A stretch of DNA of 64,000 bases, from positions 14,418,096 to 14,482,095 of the forward strand of contig JALMQS010000225.1 of NCBI GenBank assembly GCA_024734495.1, in the 5' to 3' direction. This document shows positions 51,032 through 62,424 of this stretch, piece by piece; the first letter of the stretch is position 1; every line of letters starts with the position of its first letter. Source of the DNA: Forficula auricularia. Lineage: Eukaryota; Arthropoda; Insecta; Dermaptera; Forficulidae. A program made the position numbers and the translations under genes. The notes under the pieces were generated by a model. The model searched no databases. It was not told the DNA's origin and worked only from the letters and a program-made list of their open reading frames with translations.

Positions 51032-51410
51032 AGGATTAATTGTTCACTTTGTTCCTTTATATTTAGCAAAATTTTTGCTAAATTAATATTAGGAACTCAA
51101 AAAATACAATAAATACTCGATAAGTGCGTCTATTAACCTACCTTGACAGTCAAAAAACTTGAAACTAATTTATTGTTTTTAAGAAAAATATATACTGTCT
51201 AATCCAAAACATAAACACTTCAAATAAAAAATATATAAAGTAAATAAAACCTGTTTTTATCACTCTTAATAATAAAAAAACTGTCTTAAAAATGGGTATT
51301 ATTAACATGTATCCAAATGGGAGGAGAGAATTTTCTGACCCGACTAAAATGGTGGCTGGAGGGGAAATGCCTGTCCTGACTGGAGACACCCCCACTCCTG
51401 CTTTTCAAGC

Positions 51411-52317
51411 TTAGCTGTTGCTCCTTATCTTCTTGATTTTTTGCAAAATGACCTTATTTCAAAAAATGATATTTATTTAATATGTTTAATTAATATTCTC
51501 GAATTTTGAGAGAACTAATCTTTGGCTATTATTAGGATTATTAATGGTTATTATAACATGTTCTGAAAATGACCTTAATCAAAGGACGAAACCTTTGTAG
51601 TTTTTAAAATAAATAAATATTGGAGCTGCACAACTCGTCTTTAAATCCTATTTTTTTAAAATCCCATATTTAAATAATTGAACTTGCCCCGAAATTATCT
51701 AAAATTTTCATTTTCCTAATATAACCGTTCCTAATAAAAAATAAAAATCTGGACACGACGAAAGCTGTATTTTAAATATATGAATTCTCTAAAAGTGTTG
51801 CACATCCATCTAGACTAGTCTTGTGAAACACCACTATAACCTTTTCAAAAACTCCTGTGTTTAATATGTTTCACTATAAAGCAACACCGCTTTCCCTAAA
51901 TGTTATAGACTAGTCTATGTTTATAGAGAGTCTTAACGCATAAATACAAAAACTTTGGTCGTTAGAAATATAAAAGTGTAAAAATGCATTTAATTCTGCA
52001 TAGCTTAGTATTATACATCTCTAAGAGTACATTCCAAGAGTATGTCGAACATTAAAATGTTATATAAGAGAGGGGTGTGGCTAGGGTTTAAGGTCATTGC
52101 TTATTTTTTCTTACTAGGTGGAGGAGAGGAGTCCAAAATCGACAAAAAGTGCTAACGTAATACTTGAACGTTTTCCAACACATTGAGTATTCATTCAAGA
52201 AGCTCCCCAGAAGAAACGATATAATTTTAGAAGAAACATTTATGGGTTAGAATGAAGTGGTAGGCTTTAGATATCCCTGTATTATCCGATTATCGTAAAA
52301 TAAAATAAATTAAACAT
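51411..52317. other. Gr gene 2 3' flank with decayed hammerhead block
   Basis: At 51,560-51,600, CTGAAAA, T, GACCTT/AAAGGAC-type stem, GAAACC resembles a hammerhead with one core base lost. GTTTCACTATAAAGCAACACC at 51,870 recurs near 54,955 and marks the same repeat class. No other gene. Confidence 0.4.
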
Positions 52318-52416
52318 TTAACAGGGAGTTGTAGTGTTGTTTGGGGAATCTTTGTCGTGTTCATGGCCTGACAATTGTACAATTAAAATCTCATAGGTTA
52401 TAATTGTGCCAGCAAT
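52318..52416 (-). CDS. Gr: Gr gene 2, last exon
   Basis: Acceptor TTTTTTTAG; encodes I-A-G-T-I-I-T-Y-E-I-L-I-V-Q-L, a short polar tail (G-H-E-H-D-K-D-S) and TAA. Confidence 0.9.
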   Translation of the reverse strand: MAGTIITYEILIVQLSGHEHDKDSPNNTTTPC

Positions 52417-55400
52417 CTAAAAAAAAAATCATATAAATGCTTAAATATATTGAAAAAATTTTATTGACTGTTTTGTGTATAAATAAATACAAATCCTTTA
52501 TAAAAAAAACAATCTGGTGACGTTTATTTGAAGTGCAAACTTTGCGTTTTTCGGGAGAAATTCTCCCTTTATGAATGGAATTTTGAGAAATTTGAAAAAA
52601 TAGTTGCTTTAAAAAAGAAATATAAAGCAACAGTGGGTTTAATGAGTATCTTTATTGTTGGAGGGCTATCTTATTTGGTTGGTGGGTGTAAACTCAGGGT
52701 TAACTCTCTTGATGCTTGAAATCTTTAATTAAATTGACTGATTTTACTATTAGTTATTTACTGTTTTTACGGTGAATTAAAAATAAAAAAAATGGATTAT
52801 GGAAATTGCTTATATAATAATAATAAAAAGGAACAAAGGAAATTGGATTGGCAAGCAGGATTTGGTAATTCTCAATAATAATAGAGATCACGTTAGAATC
52901 ATTTATTGTTGATGATGTAAATGTATTTAATCGCCGCTTGATATTAGCAGATATAGATATTTTTTTTTTAAGAGAAAATACAAGATGTTGGTTACGCTCT
53001 TTGTGGCGAAAGCTGTCGGAGGTTGTCTCGTAATCTGGTGGACTTCAGGAATTGGTCTCCTGATGACCAGTCCGGTTGATAGTAGTCTCCGGGTATCCTG
53101 CTGAATGAGATAGGCCCCCTCGATAAGACTTGTATCGGTGAGCCACTCTGGATTTCTGTGTGGACGTGTGTTGTCCACGAAGCTGGTGTAGACCGAGTCG
53201 AATAGAGCCGGACTAAAGCCACTAGGGTCACAAGGAAGTGATTCCTCGCCGGGCGGCTATGGCAATCGTTATAAAGGTGTATAATAGGGTGTCTTCCCGC
53301 TCACCGCCTCATGAGCTTGTTGTGGACTCGTGAAAATAGAGAAACGTGTGATCTTCAACAGCTTCCTCAGTTGTCCTCCATGCATATGTATATCGAGGTA
53401 TGATCAAGGACTCCTGTTTCTTCAAAGAGCGCCTCGTGAGATATAATATGGTGAGTTCTCATCCAGGACTCCTCTGGTTTGTCTTTTATGAGCGCTTCGT
53501 GAGATATCATCAACGACTGTCTGTGAGAGATCTCCTGTATGCATATATTGAGGTATCATCTAGGACTGCTCGAGCTGTCCCCCACCGTCAGTATTTCTCC
53601 TCTTAACTTCTCCTGTTTCCTTCAAGCAGCGGTTTTCAAACAATCTACATCATCATTGGTTTTTATCAAAGAAGAAAATATACATAAATAATTCCTAAGA
53701 GGCCCATCCCCCGTCCGTACTGCATCCCCCTCTCTGCTCGAACTCAAATATCAATTCTATTAAAAAATTATACTAAGTTATTTTTCTCTTTTTTCTACAA
53801 TTTATTTTTAATGAAATCTATATTTAACTATAATTAAACAAATACTAATTTATCCTTCTTTTTCCCTAATCTGCCTCTCTTTGCAATTTCTTATTGCAAT
53901 ATATCATTGGATATATTGTAAACTATAAACAAATAAATTATTGGATATAAAATACTTAGGTAATAAATACGTAGGTTTCACATTAAGATATAAAAATAAA
54001 ACGAATTTATTTTTGGAGAGTCTTTAATCTCGATATATAGAGTATGTGATGTTGAGTTACTTTCTGTTGTTCTTGAAGATGGGTTAGCCATCCGAAATAT
54101 ATAATTTATATCCAGATTAAAGACTCCCTGAAAATAAATTCGTTTTATTTTTATATCTTAATGTGAGACCTACCAAATATTTTTTTATCCAATAATTTAA
54201 AAAATGTTTCACCAAGTACCAACACCAAATTCCATAAAAACTATAAACAAATGAATATTTTGAAAATAGACACTGATACATATTGTCTTGGAGATGAAAT
54301 TAGCTTGAATAAAAATAAAAAATATAAATATTTACGACAAAATATTGTTTTCTAATTTTTTTTTTTTTTATATTAGAAAGGTTGGTCAGATATGTAGGCT
54401 GGTATTCTAATATCATAATATCGTCGCCTTAGAGAGTAAACCTGCTAACTCACAACAAGGAAATTTTACAGGGCAGAGAAAAAAATAAACAAAATTTAAT
54501 ATTGTTGTCATACTGTTGAAAGAAACTAGTTTTCATATTTTTTTCTACAACTTACGATCGAAATTTTAAATACCAGTTTTACTTCGTCGATGCTTCATCT
54601 CTTTTTCTTTCGAAAGGTATTAATATGTCAAATATGATGAAAAATTGAGTTAGTAGGTTTACACTCTAGCCGACGATATGTATTTATAAAAAATATTAAA
54701 AAAATGTATTTAATTAATTTATATATTTTATTTTTATTCAGGATAATTTCATCTCAAGACAATATGTATCATTGTCTATTTTCATTACATATATTTATTT
54801 GTTTGTAGTTGCTTTATATTTATTTCTTTTTAAAGCAACTTAAACGTTTTGAGATTGTTTGAGCTAACAACTCGAAATATATTTAAAATTCTTTTTTATT
54901 TTCCTCTTAGTGAAACCCCACCAACTCCAACCTAATATAATTTGTTTAATGTTTCACTATAAACCAACACCGCGTTTCCTAAGTTTGATTAAACGTTTTC
55001 AGATTGTTTTATATATAAAAGATTTGTATTTAATTGTACTCAAATATTTAATGAAGAGTAGGTAGAATCTGTAAAAAATACTATATTACCGTAATCAAGA
55101 TATTTCGTGTTATTGAAAAAAATCCCATTCCCGTAATGGCCACATTATCTGTTGTTACCTGTTGAATAAATCGATTCACCTAAAAATATATATAAATGGA
55201 AGAATTAATATTTAAAAAAATAAAGGAATACATTTTTTTTAAAACAAGATGTTTTGACTCAAAGAGCAATGGAGTTCTAGGACCACAATTCTGCTGACCT
55301 GACACCCTGAAAACGGGGAGATATTGGTATTTTTCAATTATCTATGATTTCTTTTTTTTATCTTAATAACACTCGATGTTCATTTATTTATTAATTCCTA

Positions 55401-58400
55401 TAATTCTAATTTTATATACAAGACAAATGACGATAGGAGCAGAGTTAAGATATCTATAGAAAATCAAGAGAAGTGGTCATCTAGAGCAGTGGTTCTTAAC
55501 CTTTTTAAGCTGCGACCCAAATTTGAGAAATATGTTCATGACGCGACCCCCTCCCCCTCCCGTCAAAAAAAATTTAATCACTTTTTTTTAGACGATACTT
55601 GAGAAATTTTCTTCTATTTTCAATGACTTTTTTTTAACTCACATATAATATTTTGTTGTAATAATTAAGATAACCAAACTTTTACTTTACTTTTACTTTT
55701 CGATCTAAGGAAAATTTAATGAAAAAGAGCGTGTTTTTCATATTTTCATTTTTTATAGTATTGAATAAATCAAAATATATTTTTCAACTTATAATGAAAA
55801 TAAATAAAATATTTGATTAACGACTCTGCGAGACCCAAAGAATATGCTTTGCGACACAATTTTGGGTCGCGACTCATAGGTTAAGAACCACTGATCTAGA
55901 GAAGCGGTTCCCAACCTTCTGTGGTCCATCTCCCCTTTCTGAAGGTTGACTAACACCTATCGCCACCTTTTCATTTTCATTGTATGCCTAATTTTAATTT
56001 GAAATAAAGTGTAAATAATACTAACGCAGTTTTATTATTTTAAACAATTTTATTACCGTATATAAAAACAACCAAAGCAGTTTTATCCGGTCACTCTTAA
56101 ATAAAATAGGAAAAAAATTAAAATGTACATTTTCACCCAGGCTAACTCGTAAACGCTCTGCTTGAAAATTATTTTCGCCTCCTAGTCATAATTCAGATCT
56201 AGAAACTGCGTCTGCAAAGAGTTATCAAGCTTATCCACAGCTTCAAACGAGAATGAATCTAGAATCCAATCCGGAATTTGTAACTTGGCCAAATCTTCAA
56301 ATCTTGATTCCATGTCAGTTTTTAACTGGTCAAGGTGATCAGTAAAAATTAGGATTTTGTTTTCTGGAAGTTCAGGAGTCTCGTTATCCGACACTGAACA
56401 CTTTTTAAGGGTAGGAAACTGAATCAGCTCTTTACCGCCAATATTACCTTGTGAATATCAAACTTGGCGATGAATGATGAAATAATTCCTTTGGCCTTGA
56501 TAAGGTTCATCTTGTTTCCTTGAAGCCTTATAGTGACAACTTCTACTGTAAACTACTATTTTAATCCCCCCCCCCCCTTTGAATACTCATCGCCACTAAA
56601 TCGCCCCCAGGTTGGGAGCCACTGATCTAGAGAATCCGAGTCTTAGGGATCATTTGTATACTCTCCGGGGTGTAACCAATACCACCCAAGACTTTTACTC
56701 CAAGATTTAATCTTCATCGTTAAAAAAATTCACAGTTTCTTAATTCTAAATCTAAACATTTAGTCAAACCATTTATTTCAATTAGGATACTCTTCTGAGA
56801 TAATAAAAATGATCCATAACACCACGAATTCAGTAGTTTATCACCTGTCTTGTTTTATATAGAGTTCTCATTTTAGTAGCTTTAATGTTGAATGTAGTTG
56901 ATATTAATGTGTGTAAAATTATTATAATGTATGTTATATAATATTATAGAGAATTTTTTATTTATTCTAATGATAGGAATGCAAGATGATTCAATACTTT
57001 CTGCCCTTTGGAAGTATAGAAATAATGGTAATGGAATCTTCCAGGATCCGAGAGTGTTTGCTTAGACATAATTATTGTAGGATTCGTGTAAGATGAAAGC
57101 AAGGAGGGGATTCTGATCTCTAGAAATCATAGAGATAAATACAGTGATTTGAACTTTCATTTCACAGCAAAAGGGTGATGATTTGTTTAAATAGGATTAG
57201 GTTAGAATTTTCTTCTTTCTTGAAAGTTTCAATCGCAAAAGCTTCCAGAAATAATAAAGTTTCGCTTACTTCTTTGCAATAGCATTCCGAGGGTACACTA
57301 TAGAGGATGCGACAGGGGATTCTACCCTGGTCATAAACTCGAGCTCCGAAAAAAGAAACCAGAGATGCTCGAATAATCAGATACAGAAATGACCAGTAAA
57401 AATAAACAGTGTCGTACACGTTAGCTAGAGGGCTGGAAAAATAGAAGGTATATTAAATAAAGATATAAATTTGTTTTATTATTTTTCCTTTTCAAAAAAT
57501 AATAAAATAATTTTTTAATATGTAGAATTAACATAAGAAATTATTGATTATATTATTTAACTTTCGCTGTTCAAATTGCTTTAAGAAAAAATTAAAACTA
57601 ACGTTTAAAAAGTTAATTTGTCTAAAAATATATAAATTGCCATTTTAAAATGAATATCAAATTTTATTTACGATGCAATGCTTGAAAATGACCTTTTCCC
57701 ATGTTTCAGTCATATCTACAACAATAATAAGTAAAAAACATTAGTTTTGTTCATGGAACATGTTCAGGATTTTTTGTGCGGTGTAATAAATGCCCTTAAA
57801 AATATGTAAAAACAACAACATAAGTTTTTGGAGAATTTTTGTGGGGAAGTTTATTTTTATTAAAACTTAAATGCTTTATTTTTATTGTTGATAAAATAAT
57901 GCAAAAAGTTCTGAATATGCTCAGAACATATACCACAAACAAAGCTATTGAAGTTTTATGAGTCTGGGCGCTGCTAGATAATAGAATAAAAGCGATTGAA
58001 TTCTAACCACGCTCCACGCTTACTCCCGTTCCAGTCAGAAAAATTTTTACCTCTGACGAAAATCTAAGGCCTCTCCCCAAAATCAGGGGAAATCAACGGA
58101 AACCATTTCTGAGAACAATCCTTCAATAAAATTACTATGAAGAGGATTTTCTCGGTTGTAATCGAGTATAAAAGAATAACATTCCAGAGTCTAGGCGAAC
58201 TTAGGTCGCCTAGTCAACTGAATATTTTAGTTTACAAAATCCCTATTAAAAACAATAACAGGGTGCATAGATCACTTTTCATTTTGTGTAACTTATTACT
58301 GCTCATCAAGTAGTATTATATGGGGCCTCCTCTCTTTATAAAATTGCTTTAATTTTTCATCATCATCATTGAGTATACAGTCCTAAGACTGGTTTGATGC

Positions 58401-61400
58401 AACAATCCGTCTCCACTCGACTCTGTCCCCCGCCAGCTGTTTGACCTCTCTAAATGTCTAGCATCCCCAATTATTTGGTTGAAATATTCTAATCTGGGTC
58501 TTCCCCTTCCCCTTTTCTTTCCCACCTCCCCCTCCAAGATATCCCTAAGCAGTCCCCCATGTCTCAGTGTGGGCCCCACCATTAATTTTTATAATTTTAA
58601 TTTTCCACATTTTCATTTAATAAATGTAATATAACAAGGAATACACTGGGGTTTCTCTCCCGGGATTTCTCGTTCCCGAGTTCTCGAGAAATCCACAAAA
58701 ATATCTATTCCCGATTTCCCGAGGAAAAAAGTTAATTTCGGGGATTTTTTTTTAACATTTATCATTATATAAATTAAAAGTGAAAATTCCAAAACTTCTT
58801 GTTTTTAGCCTATTGATTTCCGATATGGAAAACTATATAGAAGCAGAAATACAAGCGTATGTTTTGAAACGAAAGCTTGAAAGTGCTGTAAATATGAGCA
58901 CCAAAAGACAAAATACAGGATATACAGAATATAAGATTATATTAAAAGAATTTAATTTATTTGAAGCCAGCAGAAAATTAACAAAAAAATTTAAAATTAT
59001 CTTTAATGGTTTCCTTTGCCTTAAACTAACCTCAGTAGAAAGTGAAAGAGTATTCTCGAATGCTAGCCTTTTTGTCGCCAAAATTAGGACACGACACGAC
59101 AATTCGATTAATGCGCTAGTTTGTCTCAGAATTAATTTTAAAAACTTCTGATAAATAACTTTTTTTTGTTCTATTAGTAATTAAGTTTTTTTTTGCTTTA
59201 ATTAAAAAATAAATGAATATTTTAATTGTTTTTTTTAATTAATAAATTTATTTTAATTAGTAAATATTTAAACCTGGTTTTCCCGGGAATCCCGGGAATA
59301 TCTTTCAAATATTCTCGTTTCCAGGGAATTAATATTTGCCGAGAAATGAGAAACCCTAATATACCTACACTTGTTTTTTAATTTATTTAGGTAATTTTTT
59401 GCCTGCGATTGAACAATTAGCAAATAAAAGATAATCACTAGAAATCGCTCACCTGATTGAATTAAATAATTGAAGGCAAATGAAATAGAGATTGCTTCCA
59501 AATGAGAGAAGAATGATGGCTCCTAATTCACTGTCAAGAAACTGGGTCAATTGACTCAATTCATTATAATCCAAACGAAATCGTTGCCAAACAGCTGGAG
59601 AGATGTTCACCTTATCAAAAGGAAAAAAACAATTAATACTATCTAGAACTAAACAAAGATTAAACAAAAATTGTTATCATAAAACCTAAAAATTGATACG
59701 AATAGAGCATTTTACGCTGATTATTATGGCCTTTTTAATCTTTTTACATGTCAGAGTTTTGAGTTATTTTCTTTCAAAAATCTGTAAAAACGATTTTGGC
59801 CCATTTTTAAAGCGCTCTGGATTAGTAAAATATGTGAAATCAAAACATTTTGTTTCATTAATATAAAAAAATTTGCTCTTTCATTTATTAATTAATTCAC
59901 CACTTCTTTTTATATAAATTAGGACTTCTTAATTTAGAGCAAAAATACTAAAATTGTATTTTTTATGGGTTCTGTTTAAAAAGTAAAAGGGCGGCCCTAT
60001 TAATGCAGGTTAAAATGTCTTATGTGCGTCTTTCCGAGCATTTTAGCTTGTAAACTAAAGAGGTAAAAACTTGAAATTTAGAACTTTTAAGTATTCATTT
60101 TCCATCAAATAAAAATCGTATTAAAACTAGAGATGCAAACGAGACATCGAGGTTTCAGTAGTAAAACATCGATGTTTTTACCATCGAAACAAAGAAACCG
60201 TTTGACAGAGAAACGGCTTTCAAAACTATTATTTTTAAATTCAGTTACTAAATAAATTGCTCTGGTTTTAGATAAAAAAGTCTATTATGAGAGTCACATG
60301 ATTATTGTATAACATTCTAATAAAAATTTAACAACTTAGATCGTATTTTATACAAAAAAAAACTTCGATGATACGATACATCGATGTTTTCTAGGCGATC
60401 GATACTCGATATTTTTTTTTAAATATCGATGTTTTTTTTTACAATGTTGCATCCCTAATTAAAACTAATCAATTGAATATTTTGGGGTGAAAAAAATGTT
60501 TTTTTATCATAGACTTTGAGGTATCCCTTCAAAGACCTCTGTAAGTGGAATTGCTTTAATTTTTTTTTTAATTTATTTCGATTTAAAATGACGATGTAGA
60601 AAGCTTCAAGTTGCCAAATTTTTGTACCAGATGGATTTAAAAATGACAAATTATTATGAAAAAATTCCATAAATTCAATTATAGCTTCCTTGTCAAAGAT
60701 AAATAAGAACCAATTTCATTTCTCAGGTAAATAGGGTGCCTTTTGGAACTCTCTGTTTGAAGTCCGACTGGCACTTATTTATCTAAATTGCCTTTTTCAG
60801 TATAAAATTATTTGATTAATCTCGCGAATAATTGTCACTTATATTCCACTCAAAATTCCTTGTATTTTTAACTCATTTAAGGTTTTTTTTTTAATTTCCA
60901 TGTTATAAAGTAATTTCTCTTAATCATCCCCCTAAAGAATACAAATACATTTAGTTTTTTGCTGTAAATCGAGTACTAATTGAGCTAAAAACAAGTGGTG
61001 AATTATAGATGAAAAAGAAAGCTTTTTTCTATTAATAATACAAAACTTTCTGATTTCAAATTTTACTGTTCCATATCTATAGCTATCTCTATAAATTACG
61101 TCACACGAATTTCAAGATTTGTAGAGCCCCCCTTCTCTCTGTGTGACATTCTGTCACATTTTCATTGAGCCCCCTGTATTGTGACGTCACAGCATCATTT
61201 TTATACCCTATAATTTAATAATTGTAGATTTTTTTTATAAATTAAACTCAATTAAAGAGATTTAATATATTTTAAGTTTAACTTTATTTGTATTCATTTC
61301 ATTTAACACATAATTCACTATTACTATTACTATTATTCTTCAGGCAATTAATCCTTAATTATAAGAAAAAGGGTTTATTTATTTGAAAAAAAATTAACTA

Positions 61401-62424
61401 TTTTTGCTAAAAATAAATCAATTTTTTTGGCATGTATAAGAAAAATATTGAATGATGAATGAAAATATAAATAAATATTTATTTTAGGAATTCATTATAG
61501 CTATAGTTGTATTAAATTATGAAGGGGTTAAAATAAGAGATGCGCAGCTTTATTTTTTTATTTTTTATTTATGAACTCGCTAACGTTTCGGCTATTGGTT
61601 GTATCCATCATCTTCAAATTCCCGCTCTGAAGATGGCTACAACCAATAGCCGAAACGTTCATAAATAAAAAAGAAAAAAAGAAAGAAAAGCTGCAAGTCT
61701 CTTATTTTAACCCCTTCATATATAAATAAATAACTGTACGAATTAAAATCCTCAAAGTGTAGTCTGAATTTAAACTTGATTTATGACGTTGGTGCGCCTG
61801 TATTTAGGCAACCAACTGCGCTGAGAAGAATGAAAGCTGCGTAAGAGCTAGGCGAGTCCAGTCGTTGCTTACCATTTTTTATCTATTTAAATTTATTTTA
61901 CCAACATTTTCAGGTTGGAATAATAATAACCTGAAATCTAATTTAAATTTTTTTATTTGACTTTTGTGACATCACAATTTTTAAGATCCCCGGGCCACAT
62001 TTTGCCCCCTTCCCCTTACTGTGTGACGTAATTTATAGACGACCCCTATTACTTATGTATAGGATCCATTATTTCTATTGACGAGAATTTTTATTGGGAA
62101 GCGTATAATACATCTCAAAATAAAATAAGGTTCCACTCACTTTGCCCTCAATTCGATATAATTCCATATTAATCTGTTTAAAACGGTCAGCTAGTGAAAA
62201 CGTTAATATCATGATGAATAGATCAAGAAAGTTCCAACTGAACGTAGCAATAATACGGACAATAATCACATATAATGAGAATAAAAAATGATAAGGAACT
62301 ACTGAAAAAAGAATATCCATACTAGACACAGAAAATTCATAGAATACACTCGTATTGCTATTTGATTTTGAATGACATCGAAGAACTCGGTATAAGTTCG
62401 GAATATTACTCAACAGATGTTCCA
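52318..62424 (-). CDS. Gr: Sugar-taste gustatory receptor (Gr5a/Gr64 type), gene 2, C-terminal part
   Basis: Tandem paralogue of gene 1 in the same orientation and upstream of it. Exons in coding order: 62,141-62,424, 59,453-59,610, 57,270-57,432, 55,090-55,179, 52,318-52,416; all AG/GT with matching phases, about 264 residues up to the stop. Same motif order: V-E-H-L-L-S-N, F-S-W-N-F-L-D-L-F-I-M, R-F-K-Q-I-N, A-V-W-Q-R-F-R-L-D-Y-N, L-L-S-F-G-S-N-L-Y, L-I-I-R-A-S-L, V-A-I-T-G-M-G-F-F, T-Y-E-I-L-I-V-Q-L. Exon lengths 284/158/163/90/99 against 275/158/163/90/96 in gene 1. N-terminal exons (three or four expected) were not seen before the window end. No stops or frameshifts, so presumably functional. 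Confidence 0.9.
52985..53640. other. GC-richer block, candidate solo LTR or retroelement fragment
   Basis: About 650 bp with clearly higher G+C than its flanks, inside the last intron of gene 2. It begins TGTTGGTTACGCTC. Within it GAGGTATGATCAAGGACTCC, CATCCAGGACTCCTC, TCATCAACGACTGTC and GAGGTATCATCTAGGACTGC are variants of one ~60 bp unit with CTCCTGT and GTGAGATAT blocks, so the 3' half is an imperfect tandem array. No long frame without overlap, no protein match I can name. Confidence 0.4.
53971..54173. mobile_element. Foldback with one hammerhead-like block
   Basis: TTTCACATTAAGATATAAAA at the left mirrors TTTTATATCTTAATGTGAG at the right. Contains the motif at 54,070-54,110: TTGAAGA core (first base C lost), T, GGGTTAGCCATCC, GAAATATATAAT. 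Predicted weak or inactive. Confidence 0.6.
54174..55089. other. Gr gene 2 intron, AT-rich with decayed repeats
   Basis: A decayed hammerhead block at 54,848-54,890 (GAG-CTAACAA-CTC stem II then GAAATATATTT, core lost) and the GTTTCACTATAAACCAACACC marker at 54,951. Nothing coding. Confidence 0.4.
55090..55179 (-). CDS. Gr: Gr gene 2, penultimate exon
   Basis: 90 bp, phase 0 at both ends (acceptor TATTTTTAG, donor GTAATA). N-R-F-I-Q-Q-V-T then V-A-I-T-G-M-G-F-F-S-I-T-R-N, nearly identical to gene 1. Confidence 0.92.
55487..55893. mobile_element. hAT-like non-autonomous element, perfect target duplication
   Basis: Ends CAGTGGTTCTTAACCT and AGGTTAAGAACCACTG are perfect inverted repeats; ATCTAGAG occurs on both sides (55,479-55,486 and 55,894-55,901). 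GCGACCC-type blocks lie inside each end. No transposase. Confidence 0.9.
55902..56624. mobile_element. hAT deletion derivative with transposase fragment
   Basis: Left end AAGCGGTTCCCAACCT (first base changed from C) and right end AGGTTGGGAGCCACTG; right flank ATCTAGAG at 56,625-56,632 repeats the ATCTAGAG at 55,894-55,901 directly before the left end. The element therefore shares its target duplication with its neighbour. It encloses a transposase fragment at 56,182-56,394. Confidence 0.85.
56182..56430 (-). pseudogene. hAT (ZBED5-like) transposase fragment
   Basis: Minus strand, 70 codons from 56,394 with open frame continuing upstream to about 56,430 (F-P-T-L-K-K). E-S-R-F-E-D-L-A-K-L and I-P-D-W-I-L-D-S-F match the segment preceding the C-terminal dimerisation domain in ZBED5/SCAND3-type hAT transposases. 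N-terminal BED finger, catalytic core and hATC domain are missing. Confidence 0.7.
57095..57195 (-). mobile_element. Short non-LTR retrotransposon remnant
   Basis: GATTCTGATCTCTAGAAATC and ATTTCACAGCAAAAGGGTGA align with the 16,784-17,195 remnant and with 63,712-64,000. Heavily decayed; lies 75 bp from the donor of the gene 2 exon at 57,270. Confidence 0.55.
57270..57432 (-). CDS. Gr: Gr gene 2, exon with conserved R-A-S-L motif
   Basis: 163 bp, acceptor TTTTTCCAG, donor GTAAGC. V-Y-F-Y-W-S-F-L-Y-L-I-I-R-A-S-L-V-S-F then Y-D-Q-G-R-I-P and E-C-Y-C-K-E. Confidence 0.93.
57433..58345. other. Gr gene 2 intron, AT-rich
   Basis: No repeat border or coding segment that I can support. Confidence 0.4.
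58349..58600 (-). mobile_element. RTE-type retrotransposon 3' end, short copy
   Basis: Minus strand: T-L-R-H-G-G-L-L-R-D-I-L-E-G-E-V-G-K, identical in that stretch to the copy at 22,262-22,935, then a frameshift in the R-H-L-E-R-S-N part and the same (ATG)n tail. Truncated about 150 codons later in the protein than the other copy. Confidence 0.8.
58645..59360 (+). mobile_element. hAT element remnant with CCCGGGA-rich ends
   Basis: Left end TGGGGTTTCTCTCCCGGGA; right end GGGAATCCCGGGAATAT and GAGAAATGAGAAACCCTA are inverted relatives. Encloses a transposase C-terminus on the plus strand. No clear 8 bp duplication. Confidence 0.65.
58780..59151 (+). pseudogene. hAT transposase C-terminal (hATC dimerisation) fragment
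   Basis: Open for 123 codons. S-V-E-S-E-R-V-F-S-N-A-S at about residues 92-103, then I-R-T-R and L-V-C-L-R, are the diagnostic hATC motif of hAT transposases. The normal upstream catalytic part is absent, so this is a deletion derivative. Lies in a gene 2 intron, opposite strand. Confidence 0.85.
59453..59610 (-). CDS. Gr: Gr gene 2, exon with L-L-S-F-G-S-N
   Basis: 158 bp, acceptor TTGATAAG, donor GTGAGC. V-N-I-S-P-A-V-W-Q-R-F-R-L-D-Y-N, D-S-E-L-G-A-I-I-L-L-S-F-G-S-N-L-Y-F-I-C. Confidence 0.94.
59810..61075. repeat. Decayed, widely spaced inverted repeat
   Basis: GAAATCAAAACATTTTG and AATTCACCACTTCTTTTT at the left are mirrored by AACAAGTGGTGAATTATAG and TGATTTCAAATTTTACTG at the right; related to the foldback at 2,816-3,256. 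Between them, a CATCGATGTTTT-rich stretch (60,140-60,440) is a separate small palindrome-rich segment. Confidence 0.45.
61575..61618 (-). ncRNA. Hammerhead ribozyme-like motif, core-mutated
   Basis: Minus strand: TTGAAGA in place of CTGAAGA, an extra TGA, stem II with TAGCC, GAAACGTT, then AGCGAG. Probably inactive. Confidence 0.4.
61624..61660 (+). ncRNA. Hammerhead ribozyme-like motif, core intact
   Basis: CTGAAGA, extra T, stem II GGCTA/TAGCC (perfect 5 bp, loop CAACCAA), GAAACGTT. The 3' strand of stem I (AGC) is deleted, so the fold would lack stem I. Confidence 0.5.
62141..62424 (-). CDS. Gr: Gr gene 2, exon with F-S-W-N-F-L-D-L-F
   Basis: 284 bp, acceptor CTGTTTCAG, donor GTGAGT. V-E-H-L-L-S-N start, I-I-V-R-I-I-A-T-F-S-W-N-F-L-D-L-F-I-M and D-R-F-K-Q-I-N-M-E-L. 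First gene 2 exon seen; the preceding exon must end one base into a codon, as gene 1's does. Confidence 0.94.

Larger units (their letters stand above)
50060..51410. mobile_element. Composite foldback with ATTTTAGTCGGGTCA ends
   Basis: GCCATTTTAGTCGGGTCA at 50,135-50,152 is inverted as TGACCCGACTAAAATGGT at 51,336-51,353, with adjoining GTGTCTCCAG/CTGGAGACAC also inverted. Between them lie a hammerhead-foldback remnant without core (50,559-50,666) and a tandem duplication (50,817-51,031). Confidence 0.6.
61519..61719. mobile_element. Foldback with two hammerhead-like blocks
   Basis: GAAGGGGTTAAAATAAGAGA at the left mirrors TCTCTTATTTTAACCCCTTC at the right; GGCTATTGGTTGTA and TACAACCAATAGCC face each other at the centre. 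The right arm has lost the AGCGAGTT that follows GAAACGTT in the left arm. Confidence 0.75.

Noticed and set aside
52927..53231. Two overlapping minus-strand frames of 79-83 codons
   Set aside because: Overlapping frames in a GC-rich repeat-like block; neither has a motif.
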